Source: Brachyspira sp. SAP_772
GTDB taxonomy: Bacteria > Spirochaetota > Brachyspiria > Brachyspirales > Brachyspiraceae
Reading direction: 5' to 3'
Assembly: GCF_009755885.1 (NCBI RefSeq)
Contig: NZ_VYIX01000001.1
Span: 248,001-312,000 of the forward strand
Length of the DNA: 64,000 nucleotides
Positions 52,793 to 62,437 of the stretch are shown piece by piece. The notes below the pieces were generated by a model, which was not told the DNA's origin, did no database searches, and saw only the letters and a list, made by a program, of their open reading frames with translations. The translations under genes and the position numbers were made by a program. How positions within the stretch are numbered: position 1 is the stretch's first letter; each line of letters begins with the position of its first letter.

Positions 52793-54052
52793 ATGAAATT
52801 AAAGATATCTAATTTTGCTAAGATAGAAGAAGCAGATATAAAAATAGACGGCATAACTGTAATATGCGGAGATAATGATACAGGCAAAAGTACTATAGGT
52901 AAAATATTATTTTCAATATTTAATCATGATAATTTTAAAAAGTTTATAATAGAAGAAGATTTAAAATATAAAATATTTAATATACTTAAGAAATTAAATA
53001 TAAAAAATAGATTTGGGGTTCCAATTTTTATTCCTAAAGATAGTCCGATAATAGATAAAATATATCGTTATGTAAATGATTTATCTGAAAAGGTATCATC
53101 AAAAGGTTTAATTAATATACTAAAAAATACTATTGAAAAGCAATACATTATTTTAGTTGATGATGATACATTTGATGAAATAGCAAAAAATATATTGGAT
53201 ATTATTTCTACAAAAAATAGTAAATTAATGTTTGAAATAATGACGGATTATTTTAGAAATATTTTTGAAAACCAAATTAATAATTTATTTAATAAAAATT
53301 CAAATGCTGAATTGGAATTAGAAATAAAGAAACAAAAAATGAATATAGAGTTTAAAAATGATGAATGTGTAAAATTTGAAACTGATTTTAATATAATTCA
53401 TAATGCATTTTATATTGATAATCCATTTATAGTTAATTATATAAATAGTAATATTGATACTGATAATTTTATTTTAAAAAAGACAATAGATGATTTCTTT
53501 ACTAATGATAATAAAAATGTTTTTGATTCTGTAAAAAATAAAGAAATTTTGGAAAAAGTTTATGATGTACTTAACAGTATTATAAATGCTAAAATAGTAA
53601 ATAAAGATGATGATTTTTATTTGCATTATAATGAAAATGATATTGAAATAAAATTAAGAAATCTTTCAGCAGGATTAAAATCTTTTGTTATAATAAAACG
53701 TCTTTTGGAGAATGGTTCTTTAAATGAAAAAGATGTTCTTATATTGGATGAGCCAGAAATACATCTTCACCCAAAATGGCAGCTTATATATGCAGAGTTA
53801 ATTGTTTTATTACAGAAATATTTTAATTTAACTATTACTATAACTACACATAGTCATTATTTTTTGGAAGCTATTAACAGATTTTCTAAAAGGCATAATA
53901 TAGATGAAAGGGTTAATTTTTATATTACAGAATTCGCTGATAATAAATGTAATGTAGTATTTAAAAATGTTAATGATAATTTAGATATAATTTATGAGAA
54001 AATGTTTGAACCTTTACAGATTTTAAAGAATATGAGAGATGAAGAAATTTAA
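52793..54052 (+). CDS. AAA/ABC-type ATPase of a two-gene cassette
   Basis: The 419-residue protein has Walker A GDNDTGKST (26-34), an ABC-like signature NLSAGLKSF near 294, Walker B LILDEPEIHLHPKWQ and a His switch in TTHSHYFLEAI. This is the AAA_15/AAA_21 type related to OLD, RecF and AriA-like sensors, with a small middle domain (about 90-280) and no Toprim domain. Its relatives usually act as sensors in anti-phage systems. It is followed at 3 bases by the D...ExK gene. The gene pair has no recognised name. Confidence 0.75.
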   Translation: MKLKISNFAKIEEADIKIDGITVICGDNDTGKSTIGKILFSIFNHDNFKKFIIEEDLKYKIFNILKKLNIKNRFGVPIFIPKDSPIIDKIYRYVNDLSEKVSSKGLINILKNTIEKQYIILVDDDTFDEIAKNILDIISTKNSKLMFEIMTDYFRNIFENQINNLFNKNSNAELELEIKKQKMNIEFKNDECVKFETDFNIIHNAFYIDNPFIVNYINSNIDTDNFILKKTIDDFFTNDNKNVFDSVKNKEILEKVYDVLNSIINAKIVNKDDDFYLHYNENDIEIKLRNLSAGLKSFVIIKRLLENGSLNEKDVLILDEPEIHLHPKWQLIYAELIVLLQKYFNLTITITTHSHYFLEAINRFSKRHNIDERVNFYITEFADNKCNVVFKNVNDNLDIIYEKMFEPLQILKNMRDEEI

Positions 54053-54054
54053 TT

Positions 54055-54717
54055 ATGACTGTTGAAGCTTTTGAAGAAATAAAATTGGCATTATCAAAAA
54101 AGTTACCGAATTTGAATTATTCTAAATTAGAAATTTCTTTAAAAGAATCATCATATAGTAAAACTTCAAAATCATATATGACAGAGTGTGAATTCGAAAT
54201 TATAAATATTGATGAATTGGTAAGACAGTATGATAAGATGTATAAATTTAGAAATCCACCTAGTTCTGTAGATTCTATTTATAAATTTATTAAGATTAAA
54301 AATGAACTTTATTTGATAGAGTTTAAAAGCGGCAGTTTTAAACAGAAAAAAGAAAGAATTGATTATAAAGATAATGAAGAGTATACTAATTTTGAGAGTA
54401 AAAAATATGAAATATATAAGAAAGGATATGATAGTTTTATTACATTAATGGATTTGGGAATAATAAAAGATTTAGATTACTGTAAAAACAATGTTGTATA
54501 TATACTGGTTTATAATGAAAATAAAAAAGAGGAATATGAAAATCAAAATAATATATTTTATAGTATGAAAGAATTATCAAAATCAGATTATAAAAATAGA
54601 AAATTTCAAAATATGGGTGGACTTGAACGATTTTTATTTAAAGAATCTTATGCATGTACTAAAGATGATTTTAATACTTTTATAGTTGAAGAGTTTAATA
54701 AAGAAGAAAATTTATAA
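54055..54717 (+). CDS. small D...ExK nuclease-like partner of the ATPase
   Basis: The 220-residue protein has Asp73 (SSVDSIYKFI) followed by Glu89-x-Lys91 in LYLIEFKSG, a PD-(D/E)xK-like core with strand-aspartate-strand spacing of 16. The rest is helical and Lys/Glu/Asn-rich. It begins 3 bases after the ATPase stop. An effector nuclease of a defence-type pair is the best reading; PD-(D/E)xK folds are hard to call from motifs alone. Confidence 0.6.
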   Translation: MTVEAFEEIKLALSKKLPNLNYSKLEISLKESSYSKTSKSYMTECEFEIINIDELVRQYDKMYKFRNPPSSVDSIYKFIKIKNELYLIEFKSGSFKQKKERIDYKDNEEYTNFESKKYEIYKKGYDSFITLMDLGIIKDLDYCKNNVVYILVYNENKKEEYENQNNIFYSMKELSKSDYKNRKFQNMGGLERFLFKESYACTKDDFNTFIVEEFNKEENL

Positions 54718-54813
54718 TAATTAATGCATAATTAGATTTTTTATAATTTTTCTTATGTTATTTCGGCTTTTGTCGATAAACTATTATAGTAGTATTTTTT
54801 AAGGTAATGTTGT

Positions 54814-56196
54814 ATGAAATATATAATACTTTTTATATTTAGTTTTTCTATACTTTTTGCGCAGGATAATTTTTTAGATGAGATAGTATTAAATGAAGTT
54901 GAAAGAATATATCCTAATGATGAAATAGTGGCTCCTAATTCATTTAATATTAGCATGAACTTTGACTTAAATAGATATAGATTAAATGAACCTGTAACTA
55001 TGGAAATAAGAATATATGCTCAAAAAGGAGAAATAAGCTTTACTAATTCTATTAATCCTTTCAATAATTATAAATTTACAGTTTATGATAATTATAATAA
55101 TCCTGTTGTTTCATCAGATAATTATACATTGTGGAAATATCAAAATGATAGAACTATAGATAATTCAAAGGATAGAGTGATTACATTAAGAGAGGGTGAG
55201 AGTTATTCATTTTTTATAGATTTGAATAATTGGTTTTATTTTACAAAGCCCGGAAGATATAGAATAGAAGCTACTTTTAATCCTATGCCTGATTTAACTG
55301 AAAAATATGTTATTAGGGCAGACGATGCATATTTCTTTATTGATGAACCTCTAAGAACGGCAACTACAACTCAATCTACAAATAATATTGTTGTTGCTAG
55401 AACTTCTACTAACAGTGCTTCTACTTTGCCTGTATATTACCCTGATGAGGTTATTACATATACTTTAGATGCAATGAAGAGAAAAGAGTGGAGTAATTAT
55501 TTTAATTATATGCATATGCCTTCTATTATTAGTATAAGTCAAAGATATAGTGAGGCTTATAGAAGAAATTACAGCAATACTTATCTTGAAGATTTTACTG
55601 ATACTGGTATATATCAAAAAGCTGCTAGATTGAGTTTCCAAAATTTCTTAAGAGAACAATTTTCTGACACTGTTAGTGTTAATATGATAAGAACTAATTT
55701 TGGAAATAATTTCTTAAACGATTTAGAGAATGCTTATAAATCAGAAAATATTAGAGAGCTTGCTATAAGGTTTGACATTCTTTATAGAACTTCCTTGCCT
55801 GAAGATAAAAAGGCTTTATTTGATGAGTTTAAAAAATATTTAGCTTCTGCTTATGATAGAAATCTTAGAAATCAGTTTATGACAGAGTTAAGAAGAAATA
55901 TAATATCTACAAAAGATACTACATTAAAAAATCATTATACTATGGTTTTGGATATGATGAGCAGAGAATATGATGCCGGCAGTGTATACACTTTATTAAA
56001 TTACACAGTTGATAAAGTCACTATTACAGAAGAATATGGACTTAAAAGAGCACAAGTTGAAGTTACTATGTATAATAGATTCTTTAATATGAACACTGGG
56101 GATGTTTATGACCCTACAGTAAAAAGAATATTTATATTAAGAAAGATGGGTGAATATTGGTACATAGTTAATTATTATGATACTATAATGAGATAA
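54814..56196 (+). CDS. exported protein of unknown function
   Basis: The 460-residue protein has a signal peptide (IILFIFSFSILFA cut before Gln-Asp). The N-terminal 150 residues form a beta-sandwich-like domain (FDLNRYRLNEPVTMEIRIYA). A Thr/Ser linker, a helical segment (about 215-385) and a C-terminal beta domain follow. No enzyme motif is seen. It stands alone and ends before a bidirectional terminator. Confidence 0.65.
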   Translation: MKYIILFIFSFSILFAQDNFLDEIVLNEVERIYPNDEIVAPNSFNISMNFDLNRYRLNEPVTMEIRIYAQKGEISFTNSINPFNNYKFTVYDNYNNPVVSSDNYTLWKYQNDRTIDNSKDRVITLREGESYSFFIDLNNWFYFTKPGRYRIEATFNPMPDLTEKYVIRADDAYFFIDEPLRTATTTQSTNNIVVARTSTNSASTLPVYYPDEVITYTLDAMKRKEWSNYFNYMHMPSIISISQRYSEAYRRNYSNTYLEDFTDTGIYQKAARLSFQNFLREQFSDTVSVNMIRTNFGNNFLNDLENAYKSENIRELAIRFDILYRTSLPEDKKALFDEFKKYLASAYDRNLRNQFMTELRRNIISTKDTTLKNHYTMVLDMMSREYDAGSVYTLLNYTVDKVTITEEYGLKRAQVEVTMYNRFFNMNTGDVYDPTVKRIFILRKMGEYWYIVNYYDTIMR

Positions 56197-56217
56197 TATA
56201 TAAATAATAAAAAATCA

Positions 56218-56252
56218 AGGGCTGCTTCTAAATATTTAGAGGCAGCCCTTTT
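56218..56252. terminator. strong bidirectional terminator
   Basis: AAGGGCTGC pairs with GCAGCCCTT and the inner bases TTCTAAA with TTTAGAG, with T or A runs on both sides. It separates the convergent exported-protein and hemolysin III genes. Confidence 0.9.
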
Positions 56253-56258
56253 TGTATA

Positions 56259-56936
56259 TCAAGAAATCACATATTGGTATAAAAACCAGTAATGAGAGAA
56301 TGAGCCCATTAATACAAATATATGAAATATGTCATGTGTGAATTGTTTAGTTTTATACTGATATTTTTTTCCTAATGCATATAAGAATGCCCCTATAGTA
56401 TAAAATATTCCGCCCCATATTAACCAGCTTAAATGAAGTATATTAAACTCTCTTAGAAGAGGTTTAAAAGCAAAAGCAATAATCCAACCCATAGAAATAT
56501 ATAAAATTATTGTGAGTATTGGGCTTTTATATATTAAAATAGTATTTGATATCACGCCGATTAATGCACATACCCATATCACAGATAATATAAGCATTCC
56601 AACATTTTTGGGAAGAGAAAATATGCATAGCGGCGTGTATGTTGCTGCTATAAAAATATATATGCCTATGTGGTCAAATTTACGAAATAATCTTTTAACT
56701 TTACCATCTGGAAAAAAATGATAAAGAGAGCTAAATGTATATAATAATATAATACCAACGCCATAAACTACCACAGGAAGCACATAATTTTTATTTACTT
56801 TTATAAGCATAAGAACAAATCCAGCTATTGAGAGTAAAGCTCCTACACTGTGAGAAATAGCTGAATATAATTCTCCTATTTTTTGAGTGTTTTTTATGTT
56901 TTTAGTATTTATAATGCATTTTGAATTAGCTGTCAT
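56259..56936 (-). CDS. hemolysin III/PAQR-family membrane protein
   Basis: The 225-residue protein has seven predicted helices and family signatures: YSAISHSVGALLSIAGFV, SSLYHFFPDG, FRKFDHIGIYIFIAATYTP and DIFHIFVLMGSFSHYWFLY. The conserved Ser, Asp and His residues form the zinc-dependent PAQR site. Hemolytic activity has been attributed to HlyIII in Bacillus; here the role is open. An AATTAGGAGG-type site precedes the ATG. Confidence 0.88.
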   Translation of the reverse strand: MTANSKCIINTKNIKNTQKIGELYSAISHSVGALLSIAGFVLMLIKVNKNYVLPVVVYGVGIILLYTFSSLYHFFPDGKVKRLFRKFDHIGIYIFIAATYTPLCIFSLPKNVGMLILSVIWVCALIGVISNTILIYKSPILTIILYISMGWIIAFAFKPLLREFNILHLSWLIWGGIFYTIGAFLYALGKKYQYKTKQFTHDIFHIFVLMGSFSHYWFLYQYVIS

Positions 56937-57026
56937 TATTCCTCCTAATTGTTGTAGCGTAATATTAACTTAATTAGGAGTATATAACAATAAAAGAAAA
57001 TTACTATTTTCTATAGCATATTATAA

Positions 57027-57653
57027 CTATTTTTCTAATTTTCCTAATAAAAAAACATTATCCCAGTCTATATCATCTTCTGTTGGTATGGGATATTCAT
57101 TCCAATTAGCACCATTATATGGCTTCCAATATGAATCTTTTCCATAACCATTTTTATTTAGCCAATTTTCTAATTTTTCCATATAATATTTATTATAATT
57201 GTTTGCTATATATAGCTTTCCGTTTTCTATTACAAATCCTTTAAATCTGTAGACAGTGTTATTTTTAAAATCCCCTCTATAATTAAAATCTACAGTTAAA
57301 TACATTGGGTCATATACTTTTTTACTTTCTAACAGATTATATAAATTAAATGTTGGAAGTGAGCTTAATATAAAACTTTGTCTTTTTGTTTTTGTATAAT
57401 ATACAGCTTTATTTTTTTCTGACATTTTTAAAAGATTATATTTTGTAGGATTAGAGTAGCCGTATATTATAATGTCTATATTAGAGTTTTTATCAAACTT
57501 ATATATATTTTGAAAATTATCCATTACTATTTTATTTTTTGACTCTTCAATCCACATTTGAGCTGCTTCATTATTGATATCTTTTTTAGGTGGTGTTGTA
57601 CATGAGGATATTACAAATAATATTAATAATAGCAGTAATGTTTGTATTTTCAT
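57027..57653 (-). CDS. predicted lipoprotein of unknown function
   Basis: The 208-residue protein has a signal peptide ending ISSC and TTPP, a lipobox, and a soluble region with Tyr/Asn-rich patches (YNKYYMEKLENWLN then GYGKDSYWKPY). I do not recognise it. It precedes the hemolysin III gene on the same strand with a 90-base gap, so they may not be co-transcribed. Confidence 0.65.
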   Translation of the reverse strand: MKIQTLLLLLILFVISSCTTPPKKDINNEAAQMWIEESKNKIVMDNFQNIYKFDKNSNIDIIIYGYSNPTKYNLLKMSEKNKAVYYTKTKRQSFILSSLPTFNLYNLLESKKVYDPMYLTVDFNYRGDFKNNTVYRFKGFVIENGKLYIANNYNKYYMEKLENWLNKNGYGKDSYWKPYNGANWNEYPIPTEDDIDWDNVFLLGKLEK

Positions 57654-57783
57654 AGTTATTTTATTGCTGATATTATATATATTATATTAGAATTATACAA
57701 TATTATAATTACAGAATAAATATTAATGTAAAAATTTTCTCTTTATGTTATAATGAATATTCAAAAAATTATAAGGTTTAATT

Positions 57784-58368
57784 ATGACAGATATAAAACT
57801 ATTAATATTTGATATGGACGGTACTCTAATTGATAGTGCCTATTTGAACTATTATTCATACAGCAATGCCTTTAGAGCGTTTAATATAGAACTTGATGAA
57901 GAATATTATTATAAAAAATGCTTTGGTTTGCATTATAAAACTTTTGTAGCTAATGTGTTGGATTTAAATAAAATAACAGAAGATAAAGACACTTTAATTG
58001 AGAAGATACATATTAAAAAAGAGGAAATATATTTAAACAATCTTAATCTTTTAGATATCCACCCTTTTATTTATGATACAATATTATCTAATAGAGGCAA
58101 GAAAAAACTAGCATTGGCAACCACAGCATCGCCAAACGGAGTATATGGCATATTAAAAGCATTTAAATTAGGTGAAGTATTTGATTTAGTTTTAACAGGG
58201 GCAGACATAGCAAATAAAAAGCCTCACCCAGAGATATTTTTTAAGTGCATGGAATATTTTAATGTTTCAAATAAAGAGACAATAATATTTGAAGACAGCG
58301 AAGTTGGCTTGGAAGCGGCATACGCTAGCGAGGCATGGGTGATGAAGGTAGAGAAGTGGGTTAAGTAA
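57784..58368 (+). CDS. HAD-superfamily phosphatase, beta-phosphoglucomutase-like
   Basis: The 194-residue protein has HAD motif I IFDMDGTLIDS, motif II (ALATTASPNG), motif III (KKPHPEIF) and motif IV (IIFEDSEVGLEAA). A small helical cap lies between I and II. The substrate is a small phosphate ester but cannot be named. It converges on the TPR gene at 58.5 kb. Confidence 0.88.
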   Translation: MTDIKLLIFDMDGTLIDSAYLNYYSYSNAFRAFNIELDEEYYYKKCFGLHYKTFVANVLDLNKITEDKDTLIEKIHIKKEEIYLNNLNLLDIHPFIYDTILSNRGKKKLALATTASPNGVYGILKAFKLGEVFDLVLTGADIANKKPHPEIFFKCMEYFNVSNKETIIFEDSEVGLEAAYASEAWVMKVEKWVK

Positions 58369-58470
58369 TTTTTATTATTTATATTTAAAGTATTTATAAT
58401 AATAAAAAATCATATTTATAATAGTTTTTTTATTGTATAGTTTTCTAATAGTAATTATAAATGCTAATTT

Positions 58471-59583
58471 TTACTTCTTCTTAGGCAAATGCTTTATTAC
58501 TTGGGCTTCTAACTCTATGGATTTTTGTTTGTTGTCGTAGCCTAATACTTTGCCGTAAACTTCTATATAGTTCTTTGGCTCTAGATTTAATGTTACATTG
58601 TATATTAAGTCAGCAACACCAACTATGTTTTCAGCGTTGTGATCATATACCAATATTCTTGCTTTGTTTTTTGGCACACCGTCTATATTAGTTTTTGATA
58701 TGCTGTTTACGTCCGCTTTCCATTTTATATATCCGCCATTATATAATTCATAGTTTCCTACCACTGTAAGATAATCTGGGCTTTCTCTAAATATATTATA
58801 ATCTGGTGCTATTACAAACTCTTTTAAAACTCTAAATCTTTCTTTTAGATATTCATTTATGTCACTGTTTAATGCACCGTTTATTATCATAACAGCTTCA
58901 TTAACTGATGCACTTCTCATATTCTTTTTAGCCTTGTCAAACATCTCTGCTACTTCTTTAGGAGAGTAGGTAGGGCTCTTTGCACTCTCTGGAATCTTAC
59001 CGTCTTCAAGCCCCTCAAATAAATATACATCTTGTAATTTCTCTCTAAGCTCTTTCTGCTCTTTGTCTAATAATATATATTTTATAGCAGGATATCCTCT
59101 GTCTATTGCTAAATATGATAAAAAAGATATAACAAAAATGATAGGTATAAGTATAAGAAGTTTTAATATAGATATTTCTCTTTTTCCTAAAATATATGCT
59201 TTTGGGTTAATCTCATTACCTTTAGCATTATTAGTTAAAAATCTCACTCTTTCAATATTGTCTTTAGCTATTTTGTTTTGAGGGTCAAGCTCTAATATTC
59301 TAAAATACTCTCTTAAAGCATTTTCTCTATGCCCATTATGCAAACTAATATATCCCTTTGCAATCATAGCATTCACACAAAAACTATCCTCTCTAAGTGC
59401 CTTTCTAGATACCTCTTCAGCAGCATAAAAATCTTTTAAAAATATATTAGCAAAAGCAAGCATAGCAAGAGCATTAGCATCACGGTTTAATGCAGTTCTA
59501 TTAGATAAAAGTAATTCTTTAGCTTTTTTATATTTTTTTCTTCTTATGAGGCTGTAAGCACTAGAAGCTATATTGTCTTTCAT
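58471..59583 (-). CDS. membrane-anchored TPR protein
   Basis: The 370-residue protein has three to four TPR-like helices at the N-terminus (SAYSLIRRKKYKKAKELL, ALAMLAFANIFLKDFYAAEE and AMIAKGYISLHNGHRENALRE). One membrane helix follows at about 140-160 (LKLLILIPIIFVISFLSYLA). The C-terminal domain (210-370) is beta-rich and not recognised. The TPR part should face the cytoplasm and the beta part the periplasm. A large inverted repeat lies upstream. Confidence 0.75.
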   Translation of the reverse strand: MKDNIASSAYSLIRRKKYKKAKELLLSNRTALNRDANALAMLAFANIFLKDFYAAEEVSRKALREDSFCVNAMIAKGYISLHNGHRENALREYFRILELDPQNKIAKDNIERVRFLTNNAKGNEINPKAYILGKREISILKLLILIPIIFVISFLSYLAIDRGYPAIKYILLDKEQKELREKLQDVYLFEGLEDGKIPESAKSPTYSPKEVAEMFDKAKKNMRSASVNEAVMIINGALNSDINEYLKERFRVLKEFVIAPDYNIFRESPDYLTVVGNYELYNGGYIKWKADVNSISKTNIDGVPKNKARILVYDHNAENIVGVADLIYNVTLNLEPKNYIEVYGKVLGYDNKQKSIELEAQVIKHLPKKK

Positions 59584-59631
59584 TTTTAATGATAGTCCTT
59601 GTGTATAGTTTACATAACTTTTCGGAATTAT

Positions 59632-59681
59632 GATAACTTACTTTAAGCATTTTTTGATATATAAATACTTAAAGTGTTATC
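59632..59681. other. 14-bp inverted repeat between two leftward genes
   Basis: GATAACTTACTTTAAG (59632-59647) pairs with CTTAAAGTGTTATC (59668-59681) apart from a two-base bulge, with a 20-base spacer. It has no T-run and lies about 50 bases before the TPR gene start, so a protein-binding site or a weak terminator for the metzincin operon are both possible. Confidence 0.5.
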
Positions 59682-59708
59682 AATTAAATGTTAAGGCAAT
59701 AAAAAATA

Positions 59709-60509
59709 TTATTTCTTACTAGGGTCAAAAACACTGTCTTCTAAAAGTAAATGTTTGTATTCAGTATAGTAGTAAGCAGTAAGTTCATCTAAAGCTGTAG
59801 CATATTTAGTTTTTAAGTCTCCATATAGTATTCTTTCTATTAAGCTTTGTACAACACCTTGAAGGCCATAAGGCACATTATTACTTGAAGTTTCAGCTAC
59901 ATGAGTAAAACCAATATTATGCATATGCTCATGAAACATTAAACCAGAAAAACTAGCATAACCATATAAACTGTTTCCAGACCACTGAATCCAATTAGCA
60001 TTTTCAAAACCAACCCAATTAGCAGTAGGAATTTGATTAGGATCTTGTCCTCCTACATAGCGTACATATCTTGACTGACCAACACTTCCAAAAGCAGCTC
60101 CGCCAGTATTCATTTTTTCGTATATAAAATTAGTATATTGAAGAGAACGTACAACATCTATTAATTTATCATTATCATATATATCTCCAACTTTTATACT
60201 TACATTACCATAAGAAGCATTTACAGAAGAAGCTAAAGTTTTCTTTTTTACTTCTGTAGGAAACTCAGTCGTATTTACAGCTGTTCTCATAAGTGCCATA
60301 CATCTTAATATAAAACGTTTTTCTTCTACTGTTATAGTGGCGTAATTTGTTAGACCCTCTGCTATTTTAAACTCTGACATTCCTATATTCCAATAAGGAT
60401 ATTTTCTATCAATTGCTTCTTTTGTATAGGCATCTGGATTCAAGTAATTATTATTGCAGCTTAGAAGTGATATTATTGTAAATAAGCTTAAAATTACTAT
60501 TTTTTTCAT
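59709..60509 (-). CDS. lipoprotein with a metzincin-type zinc protease motif
   Basis: The 266-residue protein has a signal peptide ending LLSC with the lipobox Cys, and the exact motif HExxHxxGxxH at 193-203 (HEHMHNIGFTH), with zinc ligands His193, His197, His203 and catalytic Glu194. No Met-turn could be fixed by eye. It is the last of a three-gene operon with two outer-membrane barrels, 14 bases after the second. A surface metalloprotease acting on host or envelope proteins is plausible but unproven. Confidence 0.75.
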   Translation of the reverse strand: MKKIVILSLFTIISLLSCNNNYLNPDAYTKEAIDRKYPYWNIGMSEFKIAEGLTNYATITVEEKRFILRCMALMRTAVNTTEFPTEVKKKTLASSVNASYGNVSIKVGDIYDNDKLIDVVRSLQYTNFIYEKMNTGGAAFGSVGQSRYVRYVGGQDPNQIPTANWVGFENANWIQWSGNSLYGYASFSGLMFHEHMHNIGFTHVAETSSNNVPYGLQGVVQSLIERILYGDLKTKYATALDELTAYYYTEYKHLLLEDSVFDPSKK

Positions 60510-60523
60510 AATTGTATCTCCTA

Positions 60524-61291
60524 TTAATAATTCGGCAATATTTTTATGCCCACTTGAAAACCTATATCAAAGCTTGATATATTTTGCTTTATCAATTTTG
60601 TTAGAGCTGCATTTTGATTATTTAAAAGAGGCGTTTTAAGAGAAAGTCCAAAATCATAACCAACATATCCGCCTAAAACAAAACTAAATTTTTTATCTGT
60701 ATAAATAGAATAGTCTACTGAAAATTTAATATATGGTATTATTGGAAGATTAAACATATTTTTTATTTGAGAGGCATTATAATTTTCAATGTTTCTACTA
60801 ATTTCATTTTTTGTGTAATTATAATATGAAGAAACAGACCTTACATATAGCGGCACTTTTATTCCTCCAGCTAAACCGAAAGAAAATTTCTTCCAATTTA
60901 ATTTTGGGTATATTCCAAATGTCATGCTTTCAAACATAAAAACGGAAGTATTTTTATTACTAACATCTCCTCTAAAAAAAGAAAACTCATCATGAGAATA
61001 GCCTATTTCAGCAAGTAAACTAAAACTCATATCCTTATTAATATTAAATCTATATCCTATATTTAATAAAACTCCAGAATCAAAACCAACTCCAGATTTT
61101 CTACTTTCTTTTTTTACAATATTATTAAAATTAGTTTCCTGCTGCTGAGTTGGATTTTCATTTGTAAGAGAATATTGATTTATTCCAACTCCAACTCCTA
61201 ACGGCACAAATATGCCAATTTCTAAGCTATTTTTAGCAAATGCATTTATTGATAAAATTAACATTATTATTAATATTTTAAAAAATTTCAT
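60524..61291 (-). CDS. outer-membrane beta-barrel protein, paralogue 2
   Basis: The 255-residue protein has a signal peptide (IMLILSINAFA) and about eight to ten amphipathic strands, such as FSFVLGGYVGYDFGLSL and the end SSFDIGFQVGIKILPNY. It is clearly paralogous to the gene 13 bases upstream: both share LEIGIFVPLG at the N-terminus and FVLGGYxGYDF near the end. It should sit in the outer membrane. Its role is unknown. Confidence 0.8.
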   Translation of the reverse strand: MKFFKILIIMLILSINAFAKNSLEIGIFVPLGVGVGINQYSLTNENPTQQQETNFNNIVKKESRKSGVGFDSGVLLNIGYRFNINKDMSFSLLAEIGYSHDEFSFFRGDVSNKNTSVFMFESMTFGIYPKLNWKKFSFGLAGGIKVPLYVRSVSSYYNYTKNEISRNIENYNASQIKNMFNLPIIPYIKFSVDYSIYTDKKFSFVLGGYVGYDFGLSLKTPLLNNQNAALTKLIKQNISSFDIGFQVGIKILPNY

Positions 61292-61303
61292 TTAATCTCT
61301 CTT

Positions 61304-62068
61304 TTATAAAGGTCTTATTTTTATGCCAATATTAAATCCTATATCAAAACTAGATATTTTATCAGGCACTATTTTTGTTAAATCAGCATTTTTAGGGGTG
61401 TATGTAAGAGGAAAATCATAGCCAATATATCCTCCAAGTACAAAATCAAATTTCTGTGAAGTGTAAATACTATAATCTACTACTAATTTAATATATGGTA
61501 TTATGTTTGAGTTAAAATAATCTTTATAATTTTTAGTATCTATTATTTGAAGTTTTTCTGTGGAGTATCCAAGCAGCGGATTATAACTTGAATTGTTTAT
61601 AGTGCCAGCTAAAGCAATTTTTACGCCGGCACCTATACCTATAGAAAATCTTTTATAATTAAATTTAGGAAGCACTCCAATTAAAAAACTATCAAAAGTG
61701 TAATTTCTGTAGTTTTCCATTCTTATTGCCTGTGAATTAGTTTCTGTATCTTTTAATTTATAATTAAATGTATCTCTGCTATAACCCAATTCAGCTAAAA
61801 AACTAAAACCAGCATTTCTATTAATATCTAGCTTGTAGCCAATTTGCACCAAAGCACCTGTTTCAAAACCAATAAATGTATTTCTTGTATTGTTTGATAT
61901 GTAAGTATTGTATGTATTTTGATTCATATTTGTTGGAAGTTCTGGATGAGTATTTATACCAACGCTCATACCAAGAGGAACGAATATACCTATTTCTAGA
62001 CCGCTTTTTGCAAATAATGTGGAGCTAAATATTAGAATTGTTATTAGAATTTTTAATATATTTTTCAT
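61304..62068 (-). CDS. outer-membrane beta-barrel protein, paralogue 1
   Basis: The 254-residue protein has a signal peptide (ITILIFSSTLFA) and the same barrel plan as the next gene: LEIGIFVPLGMSVGIN, SFLAELGYSRDTFNY, FVLGGYIGYDFPL and the ending SSFDIGFNIGIKIRPL. It is the first gene of the barrel-barrel-metzincin operon, probably a tandem duplication. Divergence lies in the middle, between strands, as expected of surface loops. Confidence 0.8.
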   Translation of the reverse strand: MKNILKILITILIFSSTLFAKSGLEIGIFVPLGMSVGINTHPELPTNMNQNTYNTYISNNTRNTFIGFETGALVQIGYKLDINRNAGFSFLAELGYSRDTFNYKLKDTETNSQAIRMENYRNYTFDSFLIGVLPKFNYKRFSIGIGAGVKIALAGTINNSSYNPLLGYSTEKLQIIDTKNYKDYFNSNIIPYIKLVVDYSIYTSQKFDFVLGGYIGYDFPLTYTPKNADLTKIVPDKISSFDIGFNIGIKIRPL

Positions 62069-62437
62069 TAGTGCCTTATATTGTTGTATTTGATTTAAAA
62101 CATTTATTTAAATATAACAAATTTTTTTATAATTACAATTTTTTAAATTTAAAAATGATAATTTTTTATGAAATTAATATTTTTATATTGAACCTATATT
62201 CTTCAAATATGATTTGTGAAGAACTGTACTTTTTTTATAAATTATACTACATATAAAAATAGAAAATAATATAATTTAGTGTTATTTTTTATTTGCACTT
62301 TCATAAAGAGTAGGCCAATAGTAAAACTTTTTGTGGTGTAAAAAAGTTGAATAAAATAAAAAACAATATAGATATTTATTGATTTAGGTTTCAATTATAT
62401 ATCTTTAGAGGTTGCTGCAAAAATAACAAAAACATAA
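62069..62437. other. intergenic region with a degenerate repeat copy
   Basis: This 369-base stretch is AT-rich. Apart from the degenerate hairpin repeat at 62288-62361 I see no gene, RNA or promoter with confidence. Confidence 0.4.
62288..62361 (+). repeat. degenerate hairpin repeat, copy at 62.3 kb
   Basis: It has ATTTGCAC (box), then AACTTTTT (62325-62332), an 8-base loop GTGGTGTA, AAAAAGTT (62341-62348) and GAATAAAATAAA, the same order as the CAAC-type unit at 42.8 and 45.7 kb. The loop has lost its GCGGG core but keeps length 8. Confidence 0.6.
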
